NCBI GenBank assembly: GCA_029204045.2
Contig: CM055072.1
Coordinates: 7,504,854 to 7,568,853, forward strand
Source of the DNA: Tillandsia leiboldiana
Lineage: Eukaryota; Streptophyta; Magnoliopsida; Poales; Bromeliaceae
Length of the DNA stretch: 64,000 bases
Direction: 5' to 3'
Under the pieces are notes generated by a model that worked only from the letters and a program-made list of their open reading frames with translations, was not told the origin of the DNA and did not search any database. The translations under genes and the position numbers were made by a program. Shown here in pieces: positions 10,962 through 22,430 of the stretch. How positions within the stretch are numbered: the first letter of the stretch is position 1; each line of letters starts with the position of its first letter.

Positions 10962-13715
10962 TGTAGTGATCCGGCCTTTCGGGGGTATTTTTGACTTAGG
11001 TATAGTCATTTAAGCCTTTAAGTGAAATAAAATTATTCAATTCTTGAAGTTGGCCATTGTGAGATGCTAGTATTTTTCTGCGATAGAGCGGGAAAAGAAA
11101 GCCGACGGCGCGATCGGATCTGAAATCCGATATCGGGAACCCCCTGAACGGGACCCAAAGTGATATGGTAATTAGTCGTGCATCGGAATCCGTGCTAAAT
11201 ATCTTGCACCCGTTAGAGATAAGGTGGTTTATCTCGTGGGGGATAATTAATTAGTTAATTAATTATCCCAGACGGAAAATAATTAATTCTCTTACGTACG
11301 AATTAAAGAGGAATTAATTAAAGGTAAAGTACGACTATATAAGGGATCCTGAGTATCGGAAGGAAAGAAAAGAAAAAAAAAAAACCTAATCGGAGAGAAG
11401 GGAAAAAAAAAAAGAAAAAGACGGAACCCTAGCCGGAAGAAAGGGAAAGGAGAAAGAGAAGGAGCCCGATCTTCCCGGACAACGAACCGAAGGCAAGAAC
11501 GCGACGGACAACCTTCCCGTCGATCTTCGGTTAGTAAAATAATTTATTTAAATTATTTGGGAGTTTCCGTCATCTCTTTCGTTGAGTTCTTGGTGGTCTT
11601 TAATCGAGTTCTTGTTATCGGACCCCGACGACGTTTGGTTGTTCGTCGATCGTTGGTTTAGTCGTTAGAATTATCGTGTTTTTATTCGGAGATTTTTGGG
11701 ATGTTTCGTTGGAACATAGTGGGTTAACGGGAGGCCGCCGCCTCCGTTTTTAAACGGGAGGCTGCCGCCGCCCGTTACCATGGTCGCGGGGTCTTCGCCG
11801 GAGTCGCACGGGAGCGAAAACGGAGAAGAAAACCGCGAAACGGGAGCGCAAACGGAGAAGAAATCGCGAAACGGGAAGTTACTGTGTTTTCCGTACAGCG
11901 CAGTCCACGGGTCCAGGCGTGCACCCGGTGCACGCCTGCAACATCGAAGGCCAAGAACCGGCGCACAAAATCCGTGCGCGGCCCGGCCCGTCCAGCACGG
12001 TGCACGCGCTGGGCGTGCACCCGGTGCGCGACGCCGCGGCCGAATGCGTGAACCCGGCGCGGGCCAGCACCGTGCGCGGCCCGGCCGTCCCGCCTGGTGC
12101 ACGCTCCTGTGTGCACTCGGCGCATGCCGCCGCCGCCTGATGCCGTAAACCCGGTCCACGGTTGCTCCTGTGCACCACCCGACAGCCCAAAGATCGGTAG
12201 CTCCGTTTTGTCCGTTTTTCCACCGTTTGAACGCCGTTTTCGCCGTTGGGATTTTATTTCCGTGGCTTCTTGCATGGCCACCTGGGACCTTCTTGGTCAT
12301 TATTTTATTAGGTCGGGTGCTAATTTCGCCGACGCTCCGCGCCTCGACGAAATCGTCGGGGGCGTGCGTCGGGTCTCTTTTCTCATCATTTCCGCCGTCG
12401 GGGCCTTCTTGGTCTAACCAGGGACGTCCCGAGTGGGCTACCGATTGAGGATTGAGTTTTGTTGGACTTTCCGTCGAAAAGAGTAAAGTGGGTCTTGTGT
12501 TTTCAGATGTTAGTACACGCTTTTGACTATAGTTATCCGTGCGGACTTCTTTAGGTCCAGACGCGCAGCGGGGGTGCGCGAAAGATTCGGGTGTTCCGAT
12601 TCTCTCCAAATAGGTGGGTACGGTTGCTGTAAATACAGCCAGTGCAGTAAAGCATCTATCGTCCTAAAGTGCTCTCAATTTATCTAACAAAGTAGATGGA
12701 CAGTTTAACCTTTCGCATAATCGTGTTTATCTAACAATTGAAGCGGCTCGGTGCGGTCGCATTGTTCATGACACGCGATCTCGGCAAATCTGTTTGGGAT
12801 GCTGCACGTACACAGGCGGATTGGCCTCCGCATGGGTGTACCTTTTCCGGAAGAGTGGTCTTGTATGACCCGGTTCCTCACAAAAGTGTGGGTGCCGTGA
12901 GGAGCCCCCTTCGCGCCCGCTGGGAATAGCACACCAGCACCGTGGAAGGGGTAAATGCATCAAAGTAGGTACTTGTGCACGAGGGGAGACTTAGTCTCTC
13001 GACAGATAATCTGGGGTTGGTGCCCAATTTAATTGATAATTCTGGGGTTGGTGCCCAGCTTAACATGTGCAGGGTTGTAGCGAAATGGTTTTGGTGTTTC
13101 CGGTTTGCTCCTTATTCCTTATTGTTATTAGACATCTACTTTGTTTGTCACTGACATACCCACTCGTGACAGGCGCTACGAGAGGCGTTAGCCGGAGTTT
13201 GTCGAGACTGCGTCGGCGGGCCGTAGTCAGGACACTTGGTTATTATCATTATCTCATTTCTTTTACGCATTTAGTTAATTTGCTTGTGGGTAGTAATAAT
13301 CGTGGACATGTTTATTTAGCACTGTGGATGAGTTGTACGTTATAGTTTGGTTCTTTGGTGATGTTTTTGTATGCGGCATGTTTTCATGATAAACCAAATG
13401 ATTCGAAAGGTTTTCTCAAAACGAAGTGTCGTGGGGCACGGGTTTGCAACTGCTGGTTTTATCCTTCTAAAAATTGATGCCGCTATTATTCCGCTTGATG
13501 TTGAATGTCTATTGTATGGTTGATGGTTGGTGTTTGATGTATGTGTTGTAAGTGAGACGCCGTGCATATACAAAGGAGACTCTGTCCGCGGACAGGGAGA
13601 ATTTGTGTATGTGGGTCTGGCACGCACAGGGGATGAGGTGAAATCTAGTTAAAGAAAAAAAAAATACACACGATTTTTCCGCTTTAAATAGATCAAAAAC
13701 CCCGGGGGCGTGACA
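10962..13715 (+). repeat. 3' LTR of element A (2754 bp, low-quality contig copy)
   Basis: It matches the 5' LTR over its whole length but lacks many single bases (for example in runs near 11365, 12200, 13160 and 13440). From 12162 on it also matches 15141-16715, and where these differ the latter agrees with the 5' LTR. The missing bases are therefore mostly consensus errors, not true divergence. Confidence 0.85.
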
Positions 13716-15037
13716 GCGGACTTGGAGAAAAATCCAACCCACTCGGTATGCCACCATTGTCGTAGACACTCTGCATTGGCTTCCAAGCGGTTTCTTACTC
13801 AACAAAGTCCGAACGGCAAACGGAGCCGACGTCGGAGTCGCACGCAAAACGCGGCACCCGCGGAGTCCGCACGCAAACGGAGCACGCCGACGCGAGTCCG
13901 CACGCAAAAACGAGAGCACGGTGGCGGAGTCCGCACGCAAAACATGGAATGTCCGCACGCAAAATGGTGCACGCCAACCAGAGTTGCCACAACGCAAAAC
14001 GGATGTGACGGCCACTTCCCAGGGGGCACCCATCCTAGAACTACTCTAAACTCTAGCCGCTTTTATCTCATGTTCCTCTTGGATTCGTGCGACCATCCAA
14101 AAATGATATGCAGGGTTAGAGATTTCGTCCTATCTAATCATTTATCTAGAGGACTAATCCAAATTCCGGGGGTGTCACCTTCTTCCCCCATTAAAGCACT
14201 GACGTCCACGTCAGGCTCAAGCACACTCACAAACACCAGGCGATGGCGACTCGTCTCGCTAGCCTTAGCTAGACCTTGTGAGGAGCTGCACTCCACTCAC
14301 ACGGTCATTAGAGGGGAGCCTCGCTCTACACGTAATAACCCGGCTAGCCGATACTCATTACATTTCGGCTGGTGAAGCTCTGATACCAACCACTGTGACG
14401 CCCCACTTCCAGGGGGTCACCCATCCTCGAACTACATCTAACTCTAGCACGCTAACTCTATGTGCCTCTTGGATTTGATACCACCTCCAAAATGCTATTA
14501 GCCGGGTTAGAGATGTAGTTATTATATCATTATATAGAGGACTAATCCAAATTCCGGGGGTGGTCACAACGGAGCATGCCGTTGGAGTTCGCACGCAAAC
14601 GGGAGCACGGTGCCGGATTTTCGATGCAAAACGAAGTCACCACGCAAAAGGTGCATGCCACCAGAGTCCGCACGGCAAAACGGAGCACGGTGCGGGTCCA
14701 TACACAAAAAGGAGCACGGTGCCGGGTCCGCACGCAAAACGGAGTCCGCACGCAAAACGATGCAACGCCACCAGAGTCCGCACGCAAAACGGAAGGGTTA
14801 CCAACAGTCCCTACAAAACCCAAAGGACAACGGGTAAAAACCCAAATCAAAAGGGTGAACCCCAAAACTGTGCTGGAAAAAACATCCGAAAGACGAGCGG
14901 AACCAACCTTATAGTCGGCGCGGTCGTCAAAAAGGCACCCACGCGTTTTCTCCGGCTCCAAGGGAAACCTTGCGCGCGCTCACGGCACAACGTGTGCTCA
15001 CGCACCCGAAAACCCCCCAATGCTCTTCCTCTCTCCC
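12162..15037. other. Contig end duplicated across the gap (first copy)
   Basis: From TTGCTCCTGTGCACC at 12162 to CTCTTCCTCTCTCCC at 15037 this stretch is the same DNA as 15141-18060: the same LTR position, the same flank GCGGACTTGGAGAAAAATCC, the same TRIM with the same duplication, and the same final words. Differences are mainly one-base indels. It is best read as an unmerged overlap of two contigs, so features at 13716-15037 should not be counted as extra loci. Confidence 0.85.
14004..14568 (-). mobile_element. Duplicate copy of the TRIM (assembly artefact)
   Basis: This is the same insertion as 17008-17583, with the same ACGGA duplication (13999-14003 and 14569-14573) and the same flanking minisatellite, but with extra indels. 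Confidence 0.75.
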
Positions 15038-15137
15038 NNNNNNNNNNNNNNNNNNNNNNNNNNNNNNNNNNNNNNNNNNNNNNNNNNNNNNNNNNNNNNN
15101 NNNNNNNNNNNNNNNNNNNNNNNNNNNNNNNNNNNNN
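15038..15137. other. Assembly gap of 100 N
   Basis: Exactly 100 unknown bases. The sequences on its two sides overlap rather than continue, so the true gap is probably zero or negative. Confidence 0.95.
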
Positions 15138-16715
15138 CTTTTGCTCCTGTGCACCACCCTAGTCCCCCAAGTCGGTAGCTCCCGTTTTTGTCTCGTTTTT
15201 TTCTTTTCCCAACCGTTTTTGAACGCCGTTTCGGCCGTTGGTATCGTTATTTCCCGTGCTTTCTGGCATGGCCACCTGGGACCTTCTTGGTCATTATTTT
15301 TATTAGGTCGGGTGCTATTTCGCCGACGCTCCGCGCCTCGACGAAATCGTCGGGGCGTGCCGTCGGGCTCTTTTCTCATCATTTCCGCCGTCGGGGCCTT
15401 CTTGGTCTAACAGGGACGTCCGAGTGGGCTACCGATTGAGGATTGAGTTTTGTTGGACTTTCCCGTCGAAAAGAGTAAAGTGGGTCTTGTGTTTTCAGAT
15501 GTTAGTACACGCTTTTGACTATATTTATCCGGCGGACTTTCTTTAGGTCCAGACGCGCGCGGGGTGCGCGAAAGATTCGGGTGTTCCGATCTCTCTCCAA
15601 ATAGGTGGGTACGGTTGCTGTAAATACAGCCAGTGCAGTAATGCATCTATCGTCATTAAGTGCTCTCAATTTATCTAACAAAGTAGATGGACAGTTTAAC
15701 CTTTCGCATAATCGTGGTTTTATCTAACAATTGAAGCGGCTGCGGTCGCATTGTTCATGACACGCCGATCTCGGCAAATCTGTTTTGGGATGCTGCACGT
15801 ACACAGGCGGATTGGCCTCCGCATGGGTGTACTTTTCCGAAGAGTGGTCTTGTATGACCCGTGTTCCTCACAAAAGTGTGGGTGCCGTGAGGACCCCTTC
15901 GCGCCCGCTGGGAATAGCACACCAGCACCGTGGAAGGGGTAAATGCATCAAAGTAGGTACTTGTGCACGAGGGGAGACTTTAGTCTCTCCGACAGATAAT
16001 CTGGGGTTGGTGCCCAATTTAATTGATAATTCTGGGGTTGGTGCCCAACTTAACATGTGCAGGGTTGTAGCGAAATGGTTTTGGTGTTTCCGGTTTGCTC
16101 CTTATTCCTTATTGTTATTAGACATCTACTTTGTTTGTCACTGACATTACCCACTCCGTGACAGGCGCTACGAGAGGCGTTAGCCGGGAGTTTGTCGAGA
16201 CTGCGTCGCGAGGGCCGTAGTCAGGACACTTGGTTATTATCATTATCTCATTTCTTTTACGCATTTAGTTAATTTGCTTGTGGTAGTAATAATCGTGGAC
16301 ATGTATTATTTAGCACTGTGGATGAGTTGTACGTTTATAGTTTGGTTCTTTTGGTGATGTTTTTGTATGCGCATGTTTTCATGATAAACCAAATGACTTC
16401 GAAAAGGTTTTCTCAAAACGAAGTGTCGTGTGGGCACGGGTTTTGCAACTGCTGGTTTTATCCTTTCTAAAACATTGATGCCGCTTTATTATTCCGCTTG
16501 ATGTTGAATGTCTATTGTATGTTGATGGTGGTGTTTGTGTATGTTGTTGTAAGTGAGACGCCGTGCATATACAAAGAGACTCTGTCCGCGGACAGGGAGA
16601 ATTTGTGTATGTGGCGGTCTGGCACGCACCGGGGATGAGGTTTAAATTACCTATTAAAGAAAAAAAAAATACACACGATTTTACCGCTTAAATAGACTCA
16701 AAAACCCCCGGGGCG
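15138..16715 (+). repeat. Second rendering of the A 3' LTR (better quality)
   Basis: The contig opens inside the LTR (equivalent to 4875 of the 5' LTR) with an indel-rich first ~120 bases, then follows the 5' LTR closely to its end TGACA at 16715. It is followed by GCGGACTTGGAG, the same right flank as at 13716. It is therefore the same 3' LTR seen from the next contig. Confidence 0.8.
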
Positions 16716-17007
16716 TGACAGCGGACTTGGAGAAAAATCCAACCCACCTCGGTATGCCACCAATTGCTCGTAGACACTTGCAATTGGCCTCCACGCGGTT
16801 TTCTACCTCCAACAAAGTCCGCACGCAAAACGGAGCACGCCGTCGGAGTCCGCACGCAAAACGGAGCACGCCGCCGGAGTCCGCACGCAAAAACGGAGCA
16901 CGCCGCCGGAGTCCGCACGCAAAACGGAGCACGGTGGCGAGTCCGCACGCAAAACGGAGTCCGCACGCAAAATGGTGCACGCCACCAGAGTTTGCACGCA
17001 AAACGGA
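16716..17007 (-). repeat. B1 LTR, middle segment with hairpin and minisatellite
   Basis: This is the continuation of B1 after element A. A 28-base inverted-repeat motif (CCAATTGC...GCAATTGG) lies at 16760-16787. From 16815 the words GTCCGCACGCAAAACGGAGC recur about every 30-34 bases, a minisatellite that continues after the TRIM to about 17815. Confidence 0.65.
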
Positions 17008-17583
17008 TGTGACGCCCCACTTCCCAGGGGGTCACCCATCCTAGAACTACTCTAACTCTAGCACGCTTAACTCTCATGTTCCTCTTGGATCTTGCTACCA
17101 TCCAAAATGCTATAGCCGGGTTAGAGATTTAGTCCTATTATATCATTTATATAGAGGACTAATCCAAATTCCGGGGGTGTCACATTCTTCCCCCCTTTAA
17201 GCCCTGACGTCCACGTCAGGCTCAAGCACACTCACAAACACCAGGCGATGTGAGACTCGTCTCGCTAGCCTTAGCTGACCTTGTGAGGAGCTGCACTCCA
17301 CTCACACGGTCCATTAGCCGGGGAGCCTCGCTCTACCCGCTATATAACCCTGGCTCAGCCGAGACTCATCTCACATTTCCGGCTGGTGAATGGCTCTGAT
17401 ACCAACTGTGACGCCCCACTTCCCAGGGGGTCCACCCATCCTAGAACTACTCTAACTCTAGCACGCTTAAACTCTTATGTTCCTCTTGGATTTTGCTACA
17501 TCCAAATGCTATAGCCGGGTTAGAGATTTAGTCCTATTATATCATTTATATAGAGGACTAATCCAAATTCCGGGGGTGTCACA
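17008..17583 (-). mobile_element. TRIM retrotransposon, 576 bp, 177-bp LTRs
   Basis: Two 177-bp LTRs (17008-17184 and 17407-17583) start TGTGACGCCCC and end GGGTGTCACA, so TGTGAC/GTCACA form the terminal inverted repeat. The middle is only 222 bases. On the minus strand the complement of GCTCTGATACCA (17393-17404) is a full Met-tRNA primer site two bases from the 5' LTR, and the complement of TTCTTCCCCCCTTTAAG (17185-17201) is the polypurine tract next to the 3' LTR. The target duplication ACGGA lies at 17003-17007 and 17584-17588. No coding capacity; it must use another element's proteins. It sits inside the minisatellite of the B1 LTR. Confidence 0.92.
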
Positions 17584-17588
17584 ACGGA

Positions 17589-18822
17589 GCATGCCGTTGG
17601 AGTTCGCACGCAAAACCGGAGCACGGTGCCGGAGTTCGCATGCAAAACGAAGTCCACACGCAAAATGGTGCATGCCACCAGAGTCCGCACGCAAAACGAG
17701 CACGGTGCCGGAGTCCGTACACAAAACGGAGCACCGGTGCCGGAGTCCGCACGCAAAACGGAGTCCGCACGCAAAAACGATGCACGCCACCAGAGTCCCG
17801 CACGCAAAACGGAAGGGTTAACAACAGTCCCTAACAAACACAAGGACAAGGGGTAAAAACCCAAAATCCAAAAGGGTGACCCCAAAACTGTGCTGAAAAA
17901 CACCACGAAAAGACGAGCGGAACCAACCTTATAGTCGGCGCGCGTCAAACAACGACCCACCGGTCTCCCGGCTCCAAGGGACACCTCTGCGCGCGCTCCA
18001 CGCACAAACGGTGTTGCTCACGGCACCCCGAAAACCTCCCCAATGCTCTTCCTCTCTCCCCCTCGCGTGCACGGACGGAACAGAAGAGAAAAAAAGGAGA
18101 AAAATGAGGCATTTTGGGCTTAAATAGCCAAGGTGCACACATTCGGGCGCCCGAATTGCACATTCGGGTGCCCGAAACCATTCAACGTGCGCGCTACAGT
18201 AACCCGCAACGCTCCCCCGCGCCGGCATGCCACAGCAGCCGCCACGTGGCAGCACCACACCCTCCGCGCCTCCGTGCGCGACCACACGGGGGCCGACGCG
18301 TGGCAGCACTCGCGAGCCACCGCGACCAACGCGCTAGGGTCGCGTCCCCTCGCGCGCCGCGGGCGAACGGGCGCCCGCCAGTGTCGCCACCCGCGTGACT
18401 CCCGCGCTGGCCGCACCACTGCCACTTCCCCGCGCGCGGGGTCAACGCGCGGGTTGACGCGCCCAACGCGGGGCAGTCGCGTGTCGCCTCTCACGTGCGC
18501 CCCGCTCCCGCAACAGCGCCCGGGTCGCCGCGCTCGCCGCCTGCGCCTGCGACCGGCTCGACGAACTCAACGCCTGCCACGTGGCAGCGGCGAAGGTTTC
18601 ATTGCACCCGTGGCGCGCGGGTGGGCCGTGGACCGGCCCGCGATCAAAATGGGCACGTTAGCTCCATTTATGCCCGAAAATAGACAATTTTGACTGTTTC
18701 CCCCGCGCTGAGTCCGTTTTTGGGCATCCATTCGACGCACAACGCACTTGATACACCAAAAATAGGTATTCCCTCACCACCAACCACACGGTCGAGTCGC
18801 ACGGGGAATTCGGGACACCACA
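17589..18822 (-). repeat. B1 LTR, U3-side segment
   Basis: The minisatellite continues to about 17815, then leader-like sequence, a TATA-like TATTTAAG (minus, about 18119-18126), and a very GC-rich region with repeated G-box words (CCACGTGGCAGC at 18242 and 18577). The LTR ends at 18822. Apparent open frames at 17929-18693 on both strands are composition effects. Confidence 0.65.
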
Positions 18823-18827
18823 GAGGC

Positions 18828-19114
18828 GACGAGGCGCATGTATGGGCGCGTGTGGGCGGGCGCCACGTGGCAGCGCCACGTTGGCGCGACGACCGAGGGC
18901 GCCCTGCGCATTTACGCGGGCGGCCCAGGGGGCAGGGACGCGTGGGCACCGCCCGTGGCGGGGCCTCGTGGCCGCACGCCGTGCGGCGCGGGGCGCGACG
19001 CGGGCGCCGTTGACGCGGGGGCGCCCGTGCTGCCACATGGCGGCACCCGGATGGTCGTGCAGAAGCAGAGGGGCGCCAGCTGGCGGCCCCCGGTTGGTCG
19101 CGCAGGAGTGTGCC
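18828..19114 (+). mobile_element. B2 LTR, segment 2
   Basis: The plus-oriented B2 LTR resumes after the B1 duplication GAGGC. It carries G-box/CCAAT-like modules (CCACGTGGCAGCGCC at 18861, CACATGGCGGC near 19033) and is cut at 19114 by element D, with GTGCC at 19110-19114. The logical continuation is 26573, where a TTTTTAAG/CCCGAAA promoter-like stretch follows. Confidence 0.6.
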
Positions 19115-19432
19115 TGTAGTGAACCGGAATCTAGAATATAAATAAATGGAATTAAAAATAGTATGAAATACTATTGTTTATTGAGGTGATGAATGACCGA
19201 GAAATGAATTGGGCCCAAATCGGGATTGAAATAAGATATCTAGAATCTTATGTGAGAAAGTGGGCCCAGATTATAAGTGGAAAATTCACAGTCTCGGAAA
19301 ATTCCTAGAAAATTACGGAGCTCCGTAAATATGTTTTGAGGCCACGGTAAAAGTTTCGCGTTGATCGGACGCCCGGATGGCGGGTCTGTTGGCGTGCCCG
19401 AACCGTACAAATGTCGGTCCCGGGTCGTGACA
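19115..19432 (+). repeat. 5' LTR of D, internally deleted (318 bp)
   Basis: It matches the first ~260 and last ~55 bases of the 3' LTR; the junction lies in CCCGGATGGCG at 19372-19382. The TATA box, minisatellites and leader found in the 3' LTR are absent, so this LTR has lost its promoter. Confidence 0.88.
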
Positions 19433-19440
19433 GATAAGAG

Positions 19441-19452
19441 TGGTATCAGAGC
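19441..19452 (+). other. Primer-binding site of D
   Basis: TGGTATCAGAGC, a full 12-base match to the plant Met-tRNA primer site, lies eight bases after the 5' LTR. Confidence 0.9.
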
Positions 19453-21580
19453 CTAGGAATAGTCCTAGGTGGTTAGTGAGCCTTAGGGAGACCCTAGGGA
19501 TTAGCACGAGAGAGTGCGTGAATTTTTGGGCGAAAGTAATTGATTGGTTGTTATTTGTTCCCACAAAGGATGTTGGGACTGATAGAGGGCGACGAGCTTT
19601 CATTTTTCGGATATTACGTTGGGCGGCCGACAACGTAATGTTGGAGATGAAAAGGAGTACCCTCCTATACTTTCGCATGATTGAGTCGACGAGCTTCGTT
19701 GTCGGTATATAAATTACGCGTTGCTCAAATGGCTAAAATTTGAGCAAATCATTTCGTTGTGGTGTGCATATTAGCGATGACACCACGCAGGGATACGCGC
19801 TTGTTTGGACTCGTGCCGGGAGGGCGCTCTGAGTCAAACAAAGTACACGAGCTGCGATGTCAGGAGACCGCTCTATTTGATGTGGTCCAGCAGCAGACCG
19901 ATGCTTCTTACCAATAAGCGAAGGTTTTCCCGCCGGCAGGGAAGCGGATTACGTCGCCTAGATGGGCGAGTGTCATTATCTCAAGAAAAGGGGAAGTAGA
20001 TCAAGCTAAGAGGCAACAGCAGAGGGTGTTGCAGGTGGCCGTTGAACCTTTGTCGGCGCACCCTGCACTTTCTGTGAAAGATGCCGTAAGCTTGCGTCAG
20101 CTGGTTTGCCGGCAAAGTGTAGTTGATGAGGTCCAGTGAGAGACCGACTCGTGAAACGCTGGTGATCGCTTTGTTGCGAGAGCCAAGTTGCGGTGTCCTA
20201 AAGGTTAGGGCAAGAAAGAATTACGAGCCCAGTGGCGAAAGTTCGCCCTGATGACGGTAGTAACTGTGTGGCATGTCTTCATGGCTGAGTGCCGCATGGT
20301 GGGGCTGGTAAGACCCAGGATAGGTTTCGAGATTCGAAAACCTCGCAAGTAAGCGGGAGTTTTATGGCGCCGGTCTGAGGGATCGGCATAATGGCAAGGG
20401 TTGCCACCACCGGGTTTGCGAGTTAATCACCAGAGTTGGTGAAACAGTTAGCGTGGTGCCTCAACCTAGTTGGGAGAGTTGCACGAGAGCCGTGGTGTGT
20501 TTAAGCAAATCGCTTAGCATTGGACTTTCGCGAGTTAGCGTTGGGGGCGTAGGACGCCCAACTGTTTGGGTGCTCATGGAGCACAGGTACCATTTAGCCA
20601 GAGAGAGCTGATCTGGTGGCATATTAGCCTTTGCCTAGTGTGGCCAGAGTCGATTGAAAGTACGGGTCACGGATTGACGACTTGCTGGTTGGATGTGCTC
20701 AGTGAGCATAGGGGTCGCGTGGCGACGATTAGCGGGTTCGCTTGGGGACGACCCGTGCCTGGACCATGTTTGTGGACTGTGGGCCTGTAGCCTAGTGGCA
20801 GGCGCAGTCGGCTGTGAGAGACTGCAGCCCGAGGCCTGATGGCGGGGCATGAGAGAGATTGGTCGGGACGGTAGTCCGAGCGATGACCCGGGAACGTGGA
20901 ATGCCACGCGTAAGCATTGAGGCTATTAGTACACTGAGAGTGCGTCATGACCAGGCCATAGAACTAGTGGTGATTGAGGTACTGTAGCTCCTAGTGGGAG
21001 TATTGGGGTAGTAATCCTAAGTGTGGATCTACCCGTATGACGTTTGGATCTGCGTCCTACCGAGAGCTATTGCACAGTGTGGGACTAGCGTTGGGCTATG
21101 GGCCCTATTGGACCGTGGTCTGTGAACCTGTTAGTAGTCCGAGATATCGGGTTAGCTGAAAACCCGTGGACTTAGAACGCTAGTAGCGTGCGTGATGGCT
21201 GAGAACTTGAGGATTGGCCTCTGCACTCCACATCAGGCAGAGGAGTAACCGGAAAATGCGGTAAATGCAGTTAGTTGCAGATGCAACCGCCTTGTGAAAG
21301 GTAAAGTGATAGCGGAATTAAAGTGAAGATTTCGCAAGATGAGACTTCGCCCGCTGTGGCAATTGAGAGAGCAAGTGCTCAAATGTGTCTCACGCCTACT
21401 TGGTGAAAGTGGCCAGACACTAGGCCTGAGTTTGTCCCTAAGTTGCGATAGGGATTCATGGATGAGTTGCTCGTGTGGTTCGGCGAGCGGGCAATTTGAG
21501 GCCCAATAGCGACATACCGTGAACCCAGTAGTGGGACAAGATTCCTCCCTCTCGATTAAGTAGTAGTCGAGATGTGATTC

Positions 21581-21616
21581 AAGTTTCGAGGACGAAACTT
21601 ATTTTAAGGGGGGCAG
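21581..21616 (+). other. Pre-LTR hairpin and polypurine tract of D
   Basis: AAGTTTCGAGGACGAAACTT (21581-21600) is an 8-bp perfect stem with loop AGGA, followed by AAGGGGGGCAG (21606-21616) and then the LTR start at 21619. Confidence 0.85.
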
Positions 21617-22231
21617 AATGTAGTGAACCGGAATCTGGAATATAAATAAATGGAATTAAAAATAGTATGAAATACTATTGTTTATTGAGGTGATGAATGA
21701 CCGAGAAATGAATTGGGCCCAAATCGGGATTGAAATAAGATATCTAGAATCTTATGTGAGAAAGTGGGCCCAGATTATAAGTGGAAAATTCACAGTCTCG
21801 GAAAATTCCTAGAAAATTACGGGAGCTCCGTAAATATGTTTTGAGGCCACGGTAAAAGTTTCGCGTTGATCGGACACCCGGATAGCGAGAACGGGCTCCG
21901 CCAGCGAATTCGAATACAGTGGGACTTTTGGTGACCCAGAGGTGGTCCAGACTGAAAAGTTTAAGTACCATGAGGTAAATTAAGTTAAACCATGGCTGCC
22001 TGTCAAATTTGAGCGTAAACGGGCGAGAAACGGGCAAGAACGGACGAAAACGGGCGAAACTGGGCTTTGGCCCAAGTTTCGGGCGCCCGAAAGTGGGAAC
22101 CGGGCGCCCGGAAAGTACTGTAGCAAACCCGGTTTTCGGGCTGCAGTGAACCGGGTTCGGGCACTGTAGCGAACCGGTTACTGTAGCAGCCCGGTCCGAA
22201 AGGGTGCGCCCGAATGTTACTGTAGCAGCCC

Positions 22232-22430
22232 GGATCCCGAGGCATCGGGCACGGATCCCGAGGCAGTGGCACGGATCCCGAGGCATCGGGCACGGATCCC
22301 GAGGCAGTGGCACGGATCCCGAGGCATCGGGCACGGATCCCGAGGCAGTGGCACGGATCCCGAGGCATCGGGCACGGATCCCAAGGCATCGGGCACGGAT
22401 CCCGGGGCAGCGGCACGAATCCCGATGCAA
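22232..22430 (+). repeat. Dimeric 20/21-bp minisatellite in the D LTR
   Basis: Units CGGATCCCGAGGCATCGGGCA (21 bases, given here as its core GGATCCCGAGGCATCGGG) and GGATCCCGAGGCAGTGGCAC alternate about nine times, giving a ~41-bp higher-order period; the last units diverge. It lies upstream of the TATA box. Confidence 0.85.

Larger units (their letters stand above)
3671..13715 (+). mobile_element. Element A: Ty3/gypsy chromovirus (Tekay/Del-like), degenerate
   Basis: Two long LTRs (3671-6465 and 10962-13715) flank a coding middle with gag, reverse transcriptase, RNase H, integrase and chromodomain-like remnants in the order usual for Ty3/gypsy. The element ends in TGTAG...TGACA and is bounded by a perfect 5-bp duplication GCGGA (3666-3670 and 13716-13720). 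The primer site is a Met-tRNA type at 6473. The C-terminal block after integrase and the long LTRs fit the Tekay/Del chromovirus lineage. The reading frames are broken many times, and the gag capsid core and protease are missing, so it is non-autonomous as written; some breaks may be consensus errors because this contig end is of low quality. Confidence 0.9.
1667..18822 (-). mobile_element. B1: solo LTR (minus), split by element A and a TRIM
   Basis: Read on the plus strand B1 starts TGTCACGCCCCGGGG at 1667 and ends ACCACA at 18822; it is flanked by the 5-bp duplication GAGGC at 1662-1666 and 18823-18827. On the minus strand this is a complete LTR, TGTGGTGTCCC...CCCCGGGGCGTGACA, with no internal region between two LTRs, hence a solo LTR left by LTR-LTR recombination. 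Its pieces are 1667-3670, 16721-17007 and 17589-18822, about 3.5 kb once A, the TRIM and the duplicated contig end are removed. A TATA-like TATTTAAG on the minus strand lies at about 18119-18126, with G-box rich sequence upstream (18240-18600). Confidence 0.75.
19433..21618 (+). other. Non-coding internal region of D
   Basis: No gag or pol motif is visible on either strand; the longest open frames (about 90 residues) have no family resemblance and unlike frames overlap them. The region ends with the hairpin at 21581-21600 and a purine run at 21606-21616. Confidence 0.8.

Noticed and set aside
14970..15410. Open frames running through the N gap (also 45655-46095)
   Set aside because: They include unknown bases and join separate contigs.
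12162..18060. True tandem duplication of the A 3' LTR, flank and TRIM
   Set aside because: Both copies run to the 100-N gap with the same end words and differ by one-base indels; contig overlap is simpler.
19433..21618. Hidden gag or pol in the D middle
   Set aside because: Looked on both strands for knuckles, DTG/DSG, DD-type RT and integrase motifs; none seen.
22232..22430. CRISPR-like regular repeats
   Set aside because: Units are contiguous 20/21-mers without unique spacers, inside a plant LTR.
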